This document shows positions 1 through 5,807 of a stretch of DNA of 5,807 nt, piece by piece. Origin of the DNA: an uncultured Bacteroidia bacterium. GTDB taxonomy: Bacteria > Bacteroidota > Bacteroidia > Bacteroidales > UBA932. The stretch is from NCBI GenBank assembly GCA_902773305.1, contig CACYEB010000212.1, forward strand, positions 1-5,807, read 5' to 3'. The position numbers were made by a program, and so were the translations under genes. The notes below the pieces were generated by a model. It searched no databases, was not told the DNA's origin, and saw only the letters and a program-made list of their open reading frames with translations. Positions within the stretch are counted from its first letter, which is position 1. Each line of letters starts with the position of its first letter.

Positions 1-713
1 GCGGCCATTGCGCAGCCCACGATGGGACCGCACACGGGAACCCAGGCGTACCACCAGCCGCTGTCGCGCTTGCCCTTGATGGGCAGCACTGCGTGAGCCA
101 GACGGGGAGCCAGGTCACGGGCGGGGTTGATGGCATAGCCGGTGGTTGCACCCAGCGACATACCGATGGACATAATCAGGCAGGTCACCGGCCAGGAGCC
201 AAGCGCACCTGTGCCAAGGGCGACACCCCCCATAGAGAAGGCATTGCCGTTTGTACCCAGCGCCAGGATTACGAACACCAGCAGGCAAGTGGCGATGGCC
301 TCGCACAGGAAGTTGCGCCAGCCGTTGCGAATGGCCGGCATAGTGCAGAATGTGCCAAGGATTGTGTCGGGTTCGTCTGAAGTGGCCTTGTAGTGATCTT
401 TGTAGAAAAGCCATACCAGCACGGCTCCGAAGAAACCGCCCAGCATCTGGGCTATGATATAGCCCAAAACCAGCGACCACTCGAATTTGCCGGCGATGGC
501 CAGACCAAGGGTTACTGCAGGATTCAGGTGGGCACCCGAAACAGGACCTGCTATGAGTACACCCATCATCACAGCCAGGCCCCATCCGAGGGCTATTACC
601 ACCCAACCGGCGCCTTTAGCCTTGGAATAATTCAGAGAGCAGGCAGCGCACACGCCGTCGCCCAAGAGAATCAGCACCAATGTGCCGATGAATTCGAAAA
701 TATACTGACTCAT
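1..713 (-). CDS. glpF: Glycerol uptake facilitator (aquaglyceroporin), 3' end cut by window edge
   Basis: Inner-membrane MIP-family channel for passive glycerol entry. The 237 visible residues begin MSQYIFEFIG and run off the window in the last membrane helix (GPIVGC near residues 229-234), so only a short C-terminal tail is missing. Both pore half-helix motifs are intact: GAHLNPAVT (NPA at 64-66) and GYAINPARD (NPA at 196-198). The Asp following the second NPAR (D200) is the mark of glycerol channels rather than water-only aquaporins. Aligning with E. coli GlpF from memory, the selectivity filter reads W44, G184, Y193 and R199; Tyr replaces the E. coli Phe, as in some animal aquaglyceroporins, and the small Gly keeps the pore wide. 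The ATG lies 1 nt after the glpK stop (TAA-T-ATG), so translation is probably coupled to glpK. No separate promoter is visible. Identity is very secure. Confidence 0.95.
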   Translation of the reverse strand, partial: MSQYIFEFIGTLVLILLGDGVCAACSLNYSKAKGAGWVVIALGWGLAVMMGVLIAGPVSGAHLNPAVTLGLAIAGKFEWSLVLGYIIAQMLGGFFGAVLVWLFYKDHYKATSDEPDTILGTFCTMPAIRNGWRNFLCEAIATCLLVFVILALGTNGNAFSMGGVALGTGALGSWPVTCLIMSIGMSLGATTGYAINPARDLAPRLAHAVLPIKGKRDSGWWYAWVPVCGPIVGCAMA

Positions 714-714
714 A

Positions 715-2199
715 TTACTTGCGTGTTACTGTTCTTGAAATTGCATCTTTCCAGCCATCTTTTGTGGCAGTCATATCAGTGCCGGACGGAACGAACGTCC
801 GTTCTGCCTTCCACTGCTGCTTGATCTCGTCAAGACTGCTCCAGTAGCCCACTGCCAGGCCGGCCAGATAGCAGGCTCCCATAGCCGTGGTCTCGGTAAC
901 CTCGGGACGGATCACGTCCGCTCCCAGGATATCGGCCTGGAACTGCATCATAAGATTGTTGCGGGAAGCACCGCCGTCCACCTTGAGGAAAGCCAGAGGG
1001 ACACCGGCATCGCGTTCCATTGCAGACACTATGTCCATAGTCTGGAAAGCGATGCCTTCCAGGGCGGCACGGGCAATGTGCGCAGCTGAAGTGCCACGGG
1101 TAATGCCGCAGATCACGCCGTGGGCATACTGGTCCCAGTAAGGTGCTCCCATACCGGTGAGGGCGGGCACAAAGTAAACGCCGCCATTGTCGGGAACAGA
1201 TGCCGCCAGGGCTTCGATTTCAGAAGAAGATCGGATGATGCCCAGGCCGTCGCGAAGCCACTGCACCACGCTGCCACCCACAAAGATGGAGCCCTCCAAT
1301 GCATAATTGACAGTATCACCTATCTTCCAGGCCACGGTGGTGAGCAGATTGTTCTTTGAAAGGATGGGCTTCTCTCCAGTATTCATCAACAGGAAACAAC
1401 CGGTACCGTATGTATTCTTTACCGAACCAGGCTCTGTGCACATCTGGCCGAAAAGGGCCGCCTGCTGGTCGCCTGCAATGCCCGCAATGGGAACCTCGTG
1501 TGCAAAGATGGTTGTCTTGGTATAGCCGTATATTTCTGAAGAAGAACATACCCGCGGCATCATAGAGGCGGGAACGCCCAGCAACTCCATCAGTTCAGAA
1601 TCCCACTCCAGGGTATTGATATTGAACAGCATCGTACGGGAGGCGTTGGAAACATCGGTTACGTGCACCTCGCCCCGCGTCAGCTGCCACACCAGCCAGC
1701 TGTCCACATTACCAAAGCGCAGTTTGCCCGCCTCTGCCCTCTCGCGTGCTCCAGGGACATTGTCCAGGATCCACTCGACCTTGGTACCGGAAAAATAGGC
1801 GTCTATTATCAGACCTGTCTTTTCGCGAATCTTGTCCACAAGGCCCCGGGCCTTGAGAGAATCGCAGAACTCAGAAGTACGGCGGTCCTGCCACACAATG
1901 GCATTATACACCGGAGCACCTGTTTCGGCATCCCATACTATGGTGGTTTCGCGCTGGTTGGTGATACCTATGGCGGCAATATCCAGGCCGTTGATACCTA
2001 TCTTGGAGATGGCCTCTGCAATAACGGCGGCTTCACTGGCCCAGATTTCCATAGGGTCGTGCTCCACCCAGCCCGGTTTTGGAAAATGCTGCGTGAACTC
2101 CTGCTGCGCCGTGGAGCGGATGTTTCCGTCGTGGTCGAAAACAATGGCTCTGGAAGAGCTTGTTCCCTGGTCCAGAGCCAAAATGTATTTATTTTTCAT
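715..2199 (-). CDS. glpK: Glycerol kinase
   Basis: Cytosolic FGGY-family kinase: glycerol + ATP gives sn-glycerol-3-phosphate, trapping glycerol brought in by GlpF. It has 494 residues (E. coli enzyme about 502) and appears full length. Visible motifs: phosphate loop LDQGTSSSR (9-17); glycerol-site residues R83 and E84 (NQRETT), W103 (IVWQDRR), Y135 and F269; catalytic base D244 in AGDQQ; FGGY signature 1 at [13 protein letters not shown] (135-147); signature 2 around [10 protein letters not shown] to AALEG (361-382); adenine-side GGASRN (409-414). The loop before the catalytic Asp reads [13 protein letters not shown] (228-240). It lacks both the Gly/Arg pair that binds fructose-1,6-bisphosphate in E. 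coli (A233 and E235 here) and the His phosphorylated by HPr in Gram-positive enzymes (T230 here). Start ATG is 7 nt after the upstream hydrolase stop; AGGAA near 2214-2218 is a distant possible ribosome site. Operonic with glpF. Confidence 0.97.
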   Translation of the reverse strand: MKNKYILALDQGTSSSRAIVFDHDGNIRSTAQQEFTQHFPKPGWVEHDPMEIWASEAAVIAEAISKIGINGLDIAAIGITNQRETTIVWDAETGAPVYNAIVWQDRRTSEFCDSLKARGLVDKIREKTGLIIDAYFSGTKVEWILDNVPGARERAEAGKLRFGNVDSWLVWQLTRGEVHVTDVSNASRTMLFNINTLEWDSELMELLGVPASMMPRVCSSSEIYGYTKTTIFAHEVPIAGIAGDQQAALFGQMCTEPGSVKNTYGTGCFLLMNTGEKPILSKNNLLTTVAWKIGDTVNYALEGSIFVGGSVVQWLRDGLGIIRSSSEIEALAASVPDNGGVYFVPALTGMGAPYWDQYAHGVICGITRGTSAAHIARAALEGIAFQTMDIVSAMERDAGVPLAFLKVDGGASRNNLMMQFQADILGADVIRPEVTETTAMGACYLAGLAVGYWSSLDEIKQQWKAERTFVPSGTDMTATKDGWKDAISRTVTRK

Positions 2200-2206
2200 C
2201 CAGTAA

Positions 2207-3172
2207 TTAGTTATTCCTCATACTATGGACCTTATTGAGAAAACCCTCTACACGGGCCTTATACTCTTCGGGATACTTGGCAAAAGAATTAGCGTGGACT
2301 GCACCCGGAGCAACCCAGTAATCCTTGTATCCACTGGTCTTGGCGTCGTAATTCTTCTTAAGATGCGAGAATGGGACAAAATCGTCGGCATCGCCGTGGA
2401 TGAAAAGCATAGGACGGTCGCACTTGGCCAACTGCTTTACGCTGGAAGCCTCTTTGAAACCCCAGCCATACCTGTTCTTGCAGACTATGCTGGCACTGTT
2501 GAGAATCGGGAACGGCGGCAGGTGGAAACTATCGTGGAGGTTGGTTTTGAACTGATCCCATACCGACGAATAACCACAGTCTTCTACAAAAGCGGCCACA
2601 TAGTCTGGCAAGGGATCGCCACTTGCCATCATCACGGTAGCGGCCCCCATGGATACTCCGTGAAGCACCATAAAGTCATCGTTGAAAATGCCGTGTGCCA
2701 CCTCTATCCATTTCTCCACATCAAGGCGGTCATACCATCCCATCTGAGCGTGGTCTCCCACTGAATAGCCGAAATACTGCAAATCGGGGAAAAGCACGTT
2801 GTAGTTGAGATCGTCACGGTACATACGCACCAGATAGAGGAACACCAAATGGTTGTCGGTGTAGCCGTGAACAACTATTGCGGTCCCTTTTGCCGTAGCG
2901 GGATCCTTTGCCGGCACATAGCAGGCGTGTATCTGGTAATTGCGGTGGCCGGTAATGAAGGTGTCTCTCAGTGCTCCTTCTCCCTTAAGGTCGTCGTACC
3001 ATTTGGTGCTGCCAGGAAGCAGGGAGTCGGCTTTGTGGCGGGTGCGCTCTATATCTTCAAGCCCGTGAGGATTGGGCTTGAGCGCATAGTTGCACATAAA
3101 TTTTCCCGCAAGACAGCCGGTCATACAGAATGCCGCAGTAACAAGGGCGGCCAGTTGCAACAATCTTTTCAT
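2207..3172 (-). CDS. Exported alpha/beta hydrolase, probable lipoprotein (esterase/lipase-like)
   Basis: Serine hydrolase of the alpha/beta fold (broad COG1073-type group), predicted to act in the cell envelope. Numbered from the ATG (321 residues): a basic start and hydrophobic stretch (residues 1-19) end in MTG-C20, an imperfect lipobox with Met instead of Leu at -3; an uncleaved anchor is the alternative. Oxyanion-side motif VVHGYTDNH (100-108); nucleophile elbow GVSMG (S174); acid D263 in HGDADDFVP; His H293 in GAVHANS. The triad therefore looks complete. No acidic surface-export signal follows C20. Substrate cannot be read from sequence; location between an outer membrane barrel and glpK-glpF makes a glycerol-releasing esterase a reasonable guess only. 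A GTG one codon upstream (3175) could also start it, but ATG before AAAAGA is preferred. It begins 6 nt after the barrel gene stop and ends 7 nt before glpK. Confidence 0.85.
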   Translation of the reverse strand: MKRLLQLAALVTAAFCMTGCLAGKFMCNYALKPNPHGLEDIERTRHKADSLLPGSTKWYDDLKGEGALRDTFITGHRNYQIHACYVPAKDPATAKGTAIVVHGYTDNHLVFLYLVRMYRDDLNYNVLFPDLQYFGYSVGDHAQMGWYDRLDVEKWIEVAHGIFNDDFMVLHGVSMGAATVMMASGDPLPDYVAAFVEDCGYSSVWDQFKTNLHDSFHLPPFPILNSASIVCKNRYGWGFKEASSVKQLAKCDRPMLFIHGDADDFVPFSHLKKNYDAKTSGYKDYWVAPGAVHANSFAKYPEEYKARVEGFLNKVHSMRNN

Positions 3173-3178
3173 CACGGC

Positions 3179-4525
3179 CTAGAACTGATAGTTGATACCG
3201 ATACCTATCCACAGACCTGCGTCCAGACCGGGAGTGAAGCACTTAGCGAAGTCTGCAGATACGATGAAGTTCTGATTCATCGCTATCTTGAGGCCTGCAC
3301 CTGCGCTGTAGATCAGATCTTTGAGATGGCTGTCATCATAAACCATAGGATCGGTCTTGAACAGCAGCAGGCCCGGATCATAAACCTTGTCCTTCAAGAA
3401 ATTGGTCCTATAGGGCTTGGTTATGATACCGGCATCGAAGAACGGGTTCACGGCAAGATAGAAATACTGGTTGAAGAGTGTGAACTTCACAAGTTTGACA
3501 CGGAGTTCGGCGTTAACCCAGGCCATACCCTCTGTAAGGATGCGGTTCTCACGAAGGCCACGGATGGTGCTGTTGCTGCCGAAGCCCTCGGAAATCATAT
3601 TGCGCTGCACCAGAAGGGGGATGTTCTGGATCATATAGAACGGAGTCTCACCTGCGATGGTCTGCTGCCAAGCCAGACGATATGCAAAAACCGGGTCGCC
3701 TGCGGGAATATGGATGGGAATGTCAACATAGTGACGGAAGTAAGCGCAGGCCTTCAAATACTTATGTTTGAGTATATTTCCGTTCAAATACGCCTCGGCC
3801 CAGATACCGTGGTTGGGGGCTGCCTCAATGTCGCGGGTATCATAAACGAAGCCGGCATTCAGTTCAAGGGCAGTACCGCCTTCCGCTTCGTCCTCTGTGA
3901 TGGCACCTATCTTCTGATAATATTTGTACAGTGTAATATCCTTGTTATAGTAACCGGTCTCTCCGGTTTCCTTGTTTTTAACTCCGCGGTCTTTCATATC
4001 GTCCAGGTCCCAGTTCCAGAAATTGACTCCGGCAGCCCAGTTCAGGTTGTCGGTGATATGTCCCTGAACATTTGCCAGAACACGGAACATCTTACGGCTC
4101 ATTCCATAATAATTGACATTGGGTACAGTGGACCTGTTGGACCAAAGGGAATAATCCTGTACTGAAGCAGGACCGTTGAAACCCCAGAAACTGTACAGGG
4201 GGTCGTTCATATAGGTGACGGAAGCATTGAGTCGCATCCCTGGAATCAGATACTTGGAGTCGTATGCAAGATAGAGGCGCATACGGTGGCTCTTTGTAAA
4301 ATAAGATGCCTCCCAACTGATCTTATGCAGCGGGTCGGGATAAGTAGAACCGTCGCCATAATTGTAGACATCACCGAAGGCGCCTGCCTGGAAACCATTA
4401 TCCACAGAGAATGTCGCAGTAGGGAGCAGTCCAAAACTCCAGCCCTTCTTCATCTCTTTTTCTTCCTGCGCGTAAACATTGAAAGTCAACGCGATGAGCA
4501 ATGCAAAAATTACAAGTTTTTTCAT
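3179..4525 (-). CDS. Omp85/BamA-family outer membrane beta-barrel protein without POTRA domains
   Basis: 448-residue outer membrane protein, first gene of the glpK operon. Signal peptide at residues 1-19 with likely cleavage VYA|QEEK; the barrel begins almost at once (KGWSFGLLPTATFS, 27-40), leaving no room for POTRA domains. Omp85 barrel hallmarks are present: YDTRD...P..G (228-240), the loop-6 type IRGLRENR (321-328, R322-G323), and NPFFDAG (360-366). Strands alternate polar and aromatic residues throughout, and the protein ends in NYQF with the terminal Phe recognised by the BAM machinery. Barrel-only Omp85 proteins are, from memory, reported in Bacteroidetes (a 'noNterm' class), with unknown function. 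A second homologue ends at the right edge of this window, also followed by a hydrolase. Could be a translocator, assembly factor or porin-like protein; the family call is firm, the role is not. Confidence 0.85.
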   Translation of the reverse strand: MKKLVIFALLIALTFNVYAQEEKEMKKGWSFGLLPTATFSVDNGFQAGAFGDVYNYGDGSTYPDPLHKISWEASYFTKSHRMRLYLAYDSKYLIPGMRLNASVTYMNDPLYSFWGFNGPASVQDYSLWSNRSTVPNVNYYGMSRKMFRVLANVQGHITDNLNWAAGVNFWNWDLDDMKDRGVKNKETGETGYYNKDITLYKYYQKIGAITEDEAEGGTALELNAGFVYDTRDIEAAPNHGIWAEAYLNGNILKHKYLKACAYFRHYVDIPIHIPAGDPVFAYRLAWQQTIAGETPFYMIQNIPLLVQRNMISEGFGSNSTIRGLRENRILTEGMAWVNAELRVKLVKFTLFNQYFYLAVNPFFDAGIITKPYRTNFLKDKVYDPGLLLFKTDPMVYDDSHLKDLIYSAGAGLKIAMNQNFIVSADFAKCFTPGLDAGLWIGIGINYQF

Positions 4526-4556
4526 TATAATTGGTTTAAAAACATATCTTGTTTAA

Positions 4557-4588
4557 CAAATATACGAAACATTATCAAGTATTCCAAT
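4557..4588 (-). promoter_or_regulatory. Bacteroidota-type promoter for the Omp85-hydrolase-glpK-glpF operon
   Basis: On the minus strand TATATTTG (4564-4557) matches all fixed positions of the Bacteroides -7 element TAnnTTTG. ATTG (4588-4585) lies 20 nt upstream in the place of the -33 TTG element. Initiation would fall near 4551, giving a leader of about 25 nt that is A/T-rich and has no clear Shine-Dalgarno sequence, as is usual in this phylum. It is the only good promoter seen ahead of the four packed genes. Confidence 0.65.
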
Positions 4589-4621
4589 TTCTATCATTTT
4601 TATTATCTTTACGAAACATTA
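4563..4621. repeat. 12-bp direct repeat in the divergent promoter region (TACGAAACATTA)
   Basis: TACGAAACATTA occurs exactly at 4563-4574 and again at 4610-4621, with starts 47 bp apart. The first copy touches the -7 box of the minus-strand operon promoter and extends into its spacer. The second begins at the end of the putative plus-strand -7 box and covers its initiation region. A degenerate third copy, ACGCAACACT, follows at 4621-4630. The placement would suit a regulator-binding site, but no regulator gene is in view. Confidence 0.55.
4604..4611 (+). promoter_or_regulatory. Possible -7 element for the small membrane protein gene
   Basis: TATCTTTA matches five of the six fixed positions of the Bacteroides -7 consensus TAnnTTTG and lies 33 nt before the ATG at 4645, so a leader of roughly 28 nt would result. 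No convincing -33 TTG is seen at the right distance upstream, which makes this weaker than the opposing promoter. Confidence 0.4.
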
Positions 4622-4644
4622 CGCAACACTAAATATTTTAGAAT

Positions 4645-4830
4645 ATGGCAAGTTTAATTTACATCATCGGAGTTGTTCTCTCCATCATCGCCGTCGTTGA
4701 CATACTCAAGAAACCCATCTCTCTGGTGGGCAAGATAATCACTGCAGTGCTGGTACTGGCTTTCAGTTGGATCGGTCTGCTGGTTTACTTCCTGTTTGCA
4801 CGCGACCGTCTGACCAAATGGTTCAAATAA
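4645..4830 (+). CDS. Small PLDc_N-like two-helix membrane protein
   Basis: 61-residue protein with two hydrophobic helices (about residues 3-20 and 30-51) joined by a short polar turn (ILKKPISLVGK), ending in a basic tail (ARDRLTKWFK). The second helix with SWIGLLVYFLFARDRL resembles the PLDc_N domain found at the N terminus of cardiolipin synthases and, as a free-standing protein of 60-70 residues, in many Bacteroidota; no catalytic HKD part is present here. Both ends are probably on the cytoplasmic side, by the positive-inside rule. Function is unknown. It is the only plus-strand gene: it shares the divergent intergenic region with the Omp85 gene, and its stop overlaps the 3' end of the opposing hydrolase gene by 8 bp. 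A possible promoter element lies 33 nt upstream; no clear Shine-Dalgarno sequence is seen. The gene call is fairly sure, the family call moderate. Confidence 0.75.
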   Translation: MASLIYIIGVVLSIIAVVDILKKPISLVGKIITAVLVLAFSWIGLLVYFLFARDRLTKWFK

Positions 4831-5695
4831 GACTAAGTTTATCCAGGAAATCGTAGATATGCCGTGTCTCCTCTGCCATCTCCGGCGTAAGGCTTGGGAT
4901 TGACGCAGCGTCGTGGTTCATGCCCTCTATGAACCAGGTGTCACACCTCCAGCCCATCTTTCGGAAATACTCTGAAAGGAAAGCCGGTCCCCAGCACCCG
5001 AAGTTGCTCTCAGGCACCAGTTTTTCGCCAAATGGCACTATATCGTCTACGGTACCGTGGATGAACAGATGCGGACAGGGAGCCCACTTGTATACCGGTT
5101 TCGACATCCCCAGTTTCCATACGCCGCCGGCCCCGGATACGACGCCGGCATAATTGAACCCCTCGGGGAGCCGTGACGTGGCAATGGGGTCGTCGTTGCA
5201 AAGAAGATACTCTGCCATTACGGAGTTGATGGCTCCGGCACTGCAGCCGGCAAGAACGATGCGCTTTGAATCTATGCCCAGCGCGGCACTGCGGTCCAGG
5301 AGGAACCGGGTGGCATCGTAAGTATCTTCCACAGCCCGGGTTATGGCTCGGACATACTTGTAACCGTCCACGGTGGAATCGACATACATAAAGCGCTCCA
5401 GGCTGATACGATAGTCAATACAGGCCACGTTGAAACCCTTGCGGAGATACATCTCCGGCGCCATTGAATAGCGGCTGCCGGTCCACCATCCGCCGCCGAA
5501 CGAGAGTATCATTGTGGGGCGCGGGGCGGCATCATCTTTCATTCTGAAGAAGTCCAGTTTTAGGGTATCCGGACCCTTTACAGCATAGGTAAAGGTCTCC
5601 ATAACGGCACCTTCGGGCAAGTCATACGGGCAATTCTGGGCCTTTGCCGACAGGGCAGCAAGGCACAGGGCCACGAGCACGAATAGCTTTTTCAT
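4823..5695 (-). CDS. Secreted alpha/beta hydrolase (carboxylesterase-like)
   Basis: 290-residue serine hydrolase with a cleavable signal peptide (residues 1-19, likely cut at AKA|QNC), hence periplasmic or secreted. The core resembles the Aes / bifunctional feruloyl-acetyl xylan esterase type of alpha/beta hydrolase: oxyanion motif FGGGWW (66-71, with Phe where HGGG is usual), nucleophile elbow GCSAG (S152), acid D217 in HGTVDDIVP, and H261 in GMNHD. The triad appears complete. Length fits a single catalytic domain with no added binding module. The substrate is not evident: acetyl or feruloyl sugar esters, small esters or lipids are all possible. It starts 3 nt after the stop of an outer membrane barrel gene and so is almost surely co-transcribed with it. 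Its last 8 bp overlap the convergent small membrane protein gene. It is not closely similar to the other hydrolase in the window (different oxyanion motif and N terminus). Confidence 0.85.
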   Translation of the reverse strand: MKKLFVLVALCLAALSAKAQNCPYDLPEGAVMETFTYAVKGPDTLKLDFFRMKDDAAPRPTMILSFGGGWWTGSRYSMAPEMYLRKGFNVACIDYRISLERFMYVDSTVDGYKYVRAITRAVEDTYDATRFLLDRSAALGIDSKRIVLAGCSAGAINSVMAEYLLCNDDPIATSRLPEGFNYAGVVSGAGGVWKLGMSKPVYKWAPCPHLFIHGTVDDIVPFGEKLVPESNFGCWGPAFLSEYFRKMGWRCDTWFIEGMNHDAASIPSLTPEMAEETRHIYDFLDKLSLI

Positions 5696-5698
5696 TTT

Positions 5699-5807
5699 TT
5701 AGAAGATATAATTCAAAGCAATGTAGAGTGCGCTGTCGCCGTCGGTTTTGATGAAAGGCTTGGCCCATTCGGCGGAGACAATAAAGTTGGTATTCATAAC
5801 CAGTTTA
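5699..5807 (-). CDS. Outer membrane beta-barrel protein (Omp85-like), C-terminal fragment at window edge
   Basis: Only the last 35 residues and the stop codon are inside the window. They read KLVMNTNFIVSAEWAKPF, then a turn, then ALYIALNYIF with a terminal Phe typical of outer membrane barrels. The tail aligns with residues 413-448 of the Omp85-like protein encoded at 3179-4525: the shared core is MN-NFIVSA-[DE]-[FW]-AK-F, with 12 of the first 18 residues identical, and both end N-Y-x-F. It is therefore a paralogue, presumably also a barrel-only Omp85 protein, though the N-terminal part cannot be seen and POTRA domains cannot be excluded. The stop lies 3 nt before the secreted hydrolase start, so the two genes form a pair in the same order as the other barrel and hydrolase here. 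Confidence 0.75.
   Translation of the reverse strand, partial: KLVMNTNFIVSAEWAKPFIKTDGDSALYIALNYIF

Noticed and set aside
115..606. 163-residue minus-strand open frame inside glpF
   Set aside because: Different reading frame on the same strand as glpF, which has both NPA boxes intact; the alternative product has no family features.
1663..2238. 191-residue plus-strand open frame over the start of glpK
   Set aside because: Antisense to a fully conserved glycerol kinase; no motif and no start context support it.
2225..2764. 179-residue plus-strand open frame
   Set aside because: Antisense to the C-terminal half of the alpha/beta hydrolase that carries the catalytic Ser, Asp and His; treated as a shadow.
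3173..3175. GTG as start of the lipoprotein hydrolase
   Set aside because: An ATG follows immediately and gives the usual basic MKR signal start; GTG would only add one residue. Not excluded, but less likely.
2849..4165. 438-residue plus-strand open frame antisense to the hydrolase and barrel genes
   Set aside because: It spans the junction of two well-supported minus-strand genes, shows no recognisable domain or signal peptide, and has Cys/Gly/Val/Ile-rich composition expected of a complementary-strand frame.
3179..4525. SusC/SusD or TonB-dependent transporter
   Set aside because: The barrel is far too short, with no plug domain or TonB box, and no SusD-like gene is nearby; Omp85 motifs fit instead.
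4811..4824. Possible terminator hairpin at the convergent gene junction
   Set aside because: The inverted repeat has only a 4-bp stem with a 2-nt loop and no following T-run on either strand.

Overview
The window looks like a chromosomal segment of a Bacteroidota bacterium, most likely a gut-type Bacteroidales member of moderate GC; genus cannot be told. The reasons are a perfect TAnnTTTG-type -7 promoter element, weak Shine-Dalgarno sequences with A/T-rich leaders, MKK...A(K)AQ-type signal peptides, and a barrel-only Omp85-family outer membrane protein of a kind I associate with this phylum.

Layout. Everything except one small gene is on the minus strand, so it reads from right to left. At the right edge (5699-5807) is the C-terminal tail of an outer membrane beta-barrel protein, followed 3 nt later by a secreted alpha/beta hydrolase (4823-5695). 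A 61-residue two-helix membrane protein of PLDc_N type (4645-4830, plus strand) faces it and overlaps its 3' end by 8 bp. A 119-bp divergent intergenic region (4526-4644) holds back-to-back promoters and a 12-bp direct repeat. From there a tightly packed minus-strand operon runs leftward: barrel-only Omp85-like protein (3179-4525), exported, probably lipid-anchored alpha/beta hydrolase (2207-3172), glycerol kinase glpK (715-2199), and glycerol facilitator glpF (1-713, cut by the window edge). Gaps are 6, 7 and 1 nt.

How the genes may work together. GlpF lets glycerol across the inner membrane and GlpK traps it as glycerol-3-phosphate. Upstream in the same operon are an envelope hydrolase with an intact Ser-Asp-His triad and an outer membrane barrel. 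This suggests, as inference only, a unit that releases glycerol from an ester outside the cytoplasm and imports it. The barrel-plus-hydrolase pair occurs twice in the window: the barrel tails are clearly homologous, while the hydrolases belong to different subfamilies. This repeated pairing is the most interesting feature, because Omp85 barrels are protein-translocating or assembly machines and one known group (PlpD, type Vd) carries a lipase fused to the barrel. No RNA genes, CRISPR arrays, insertion sequences or convincing terminators were seen.
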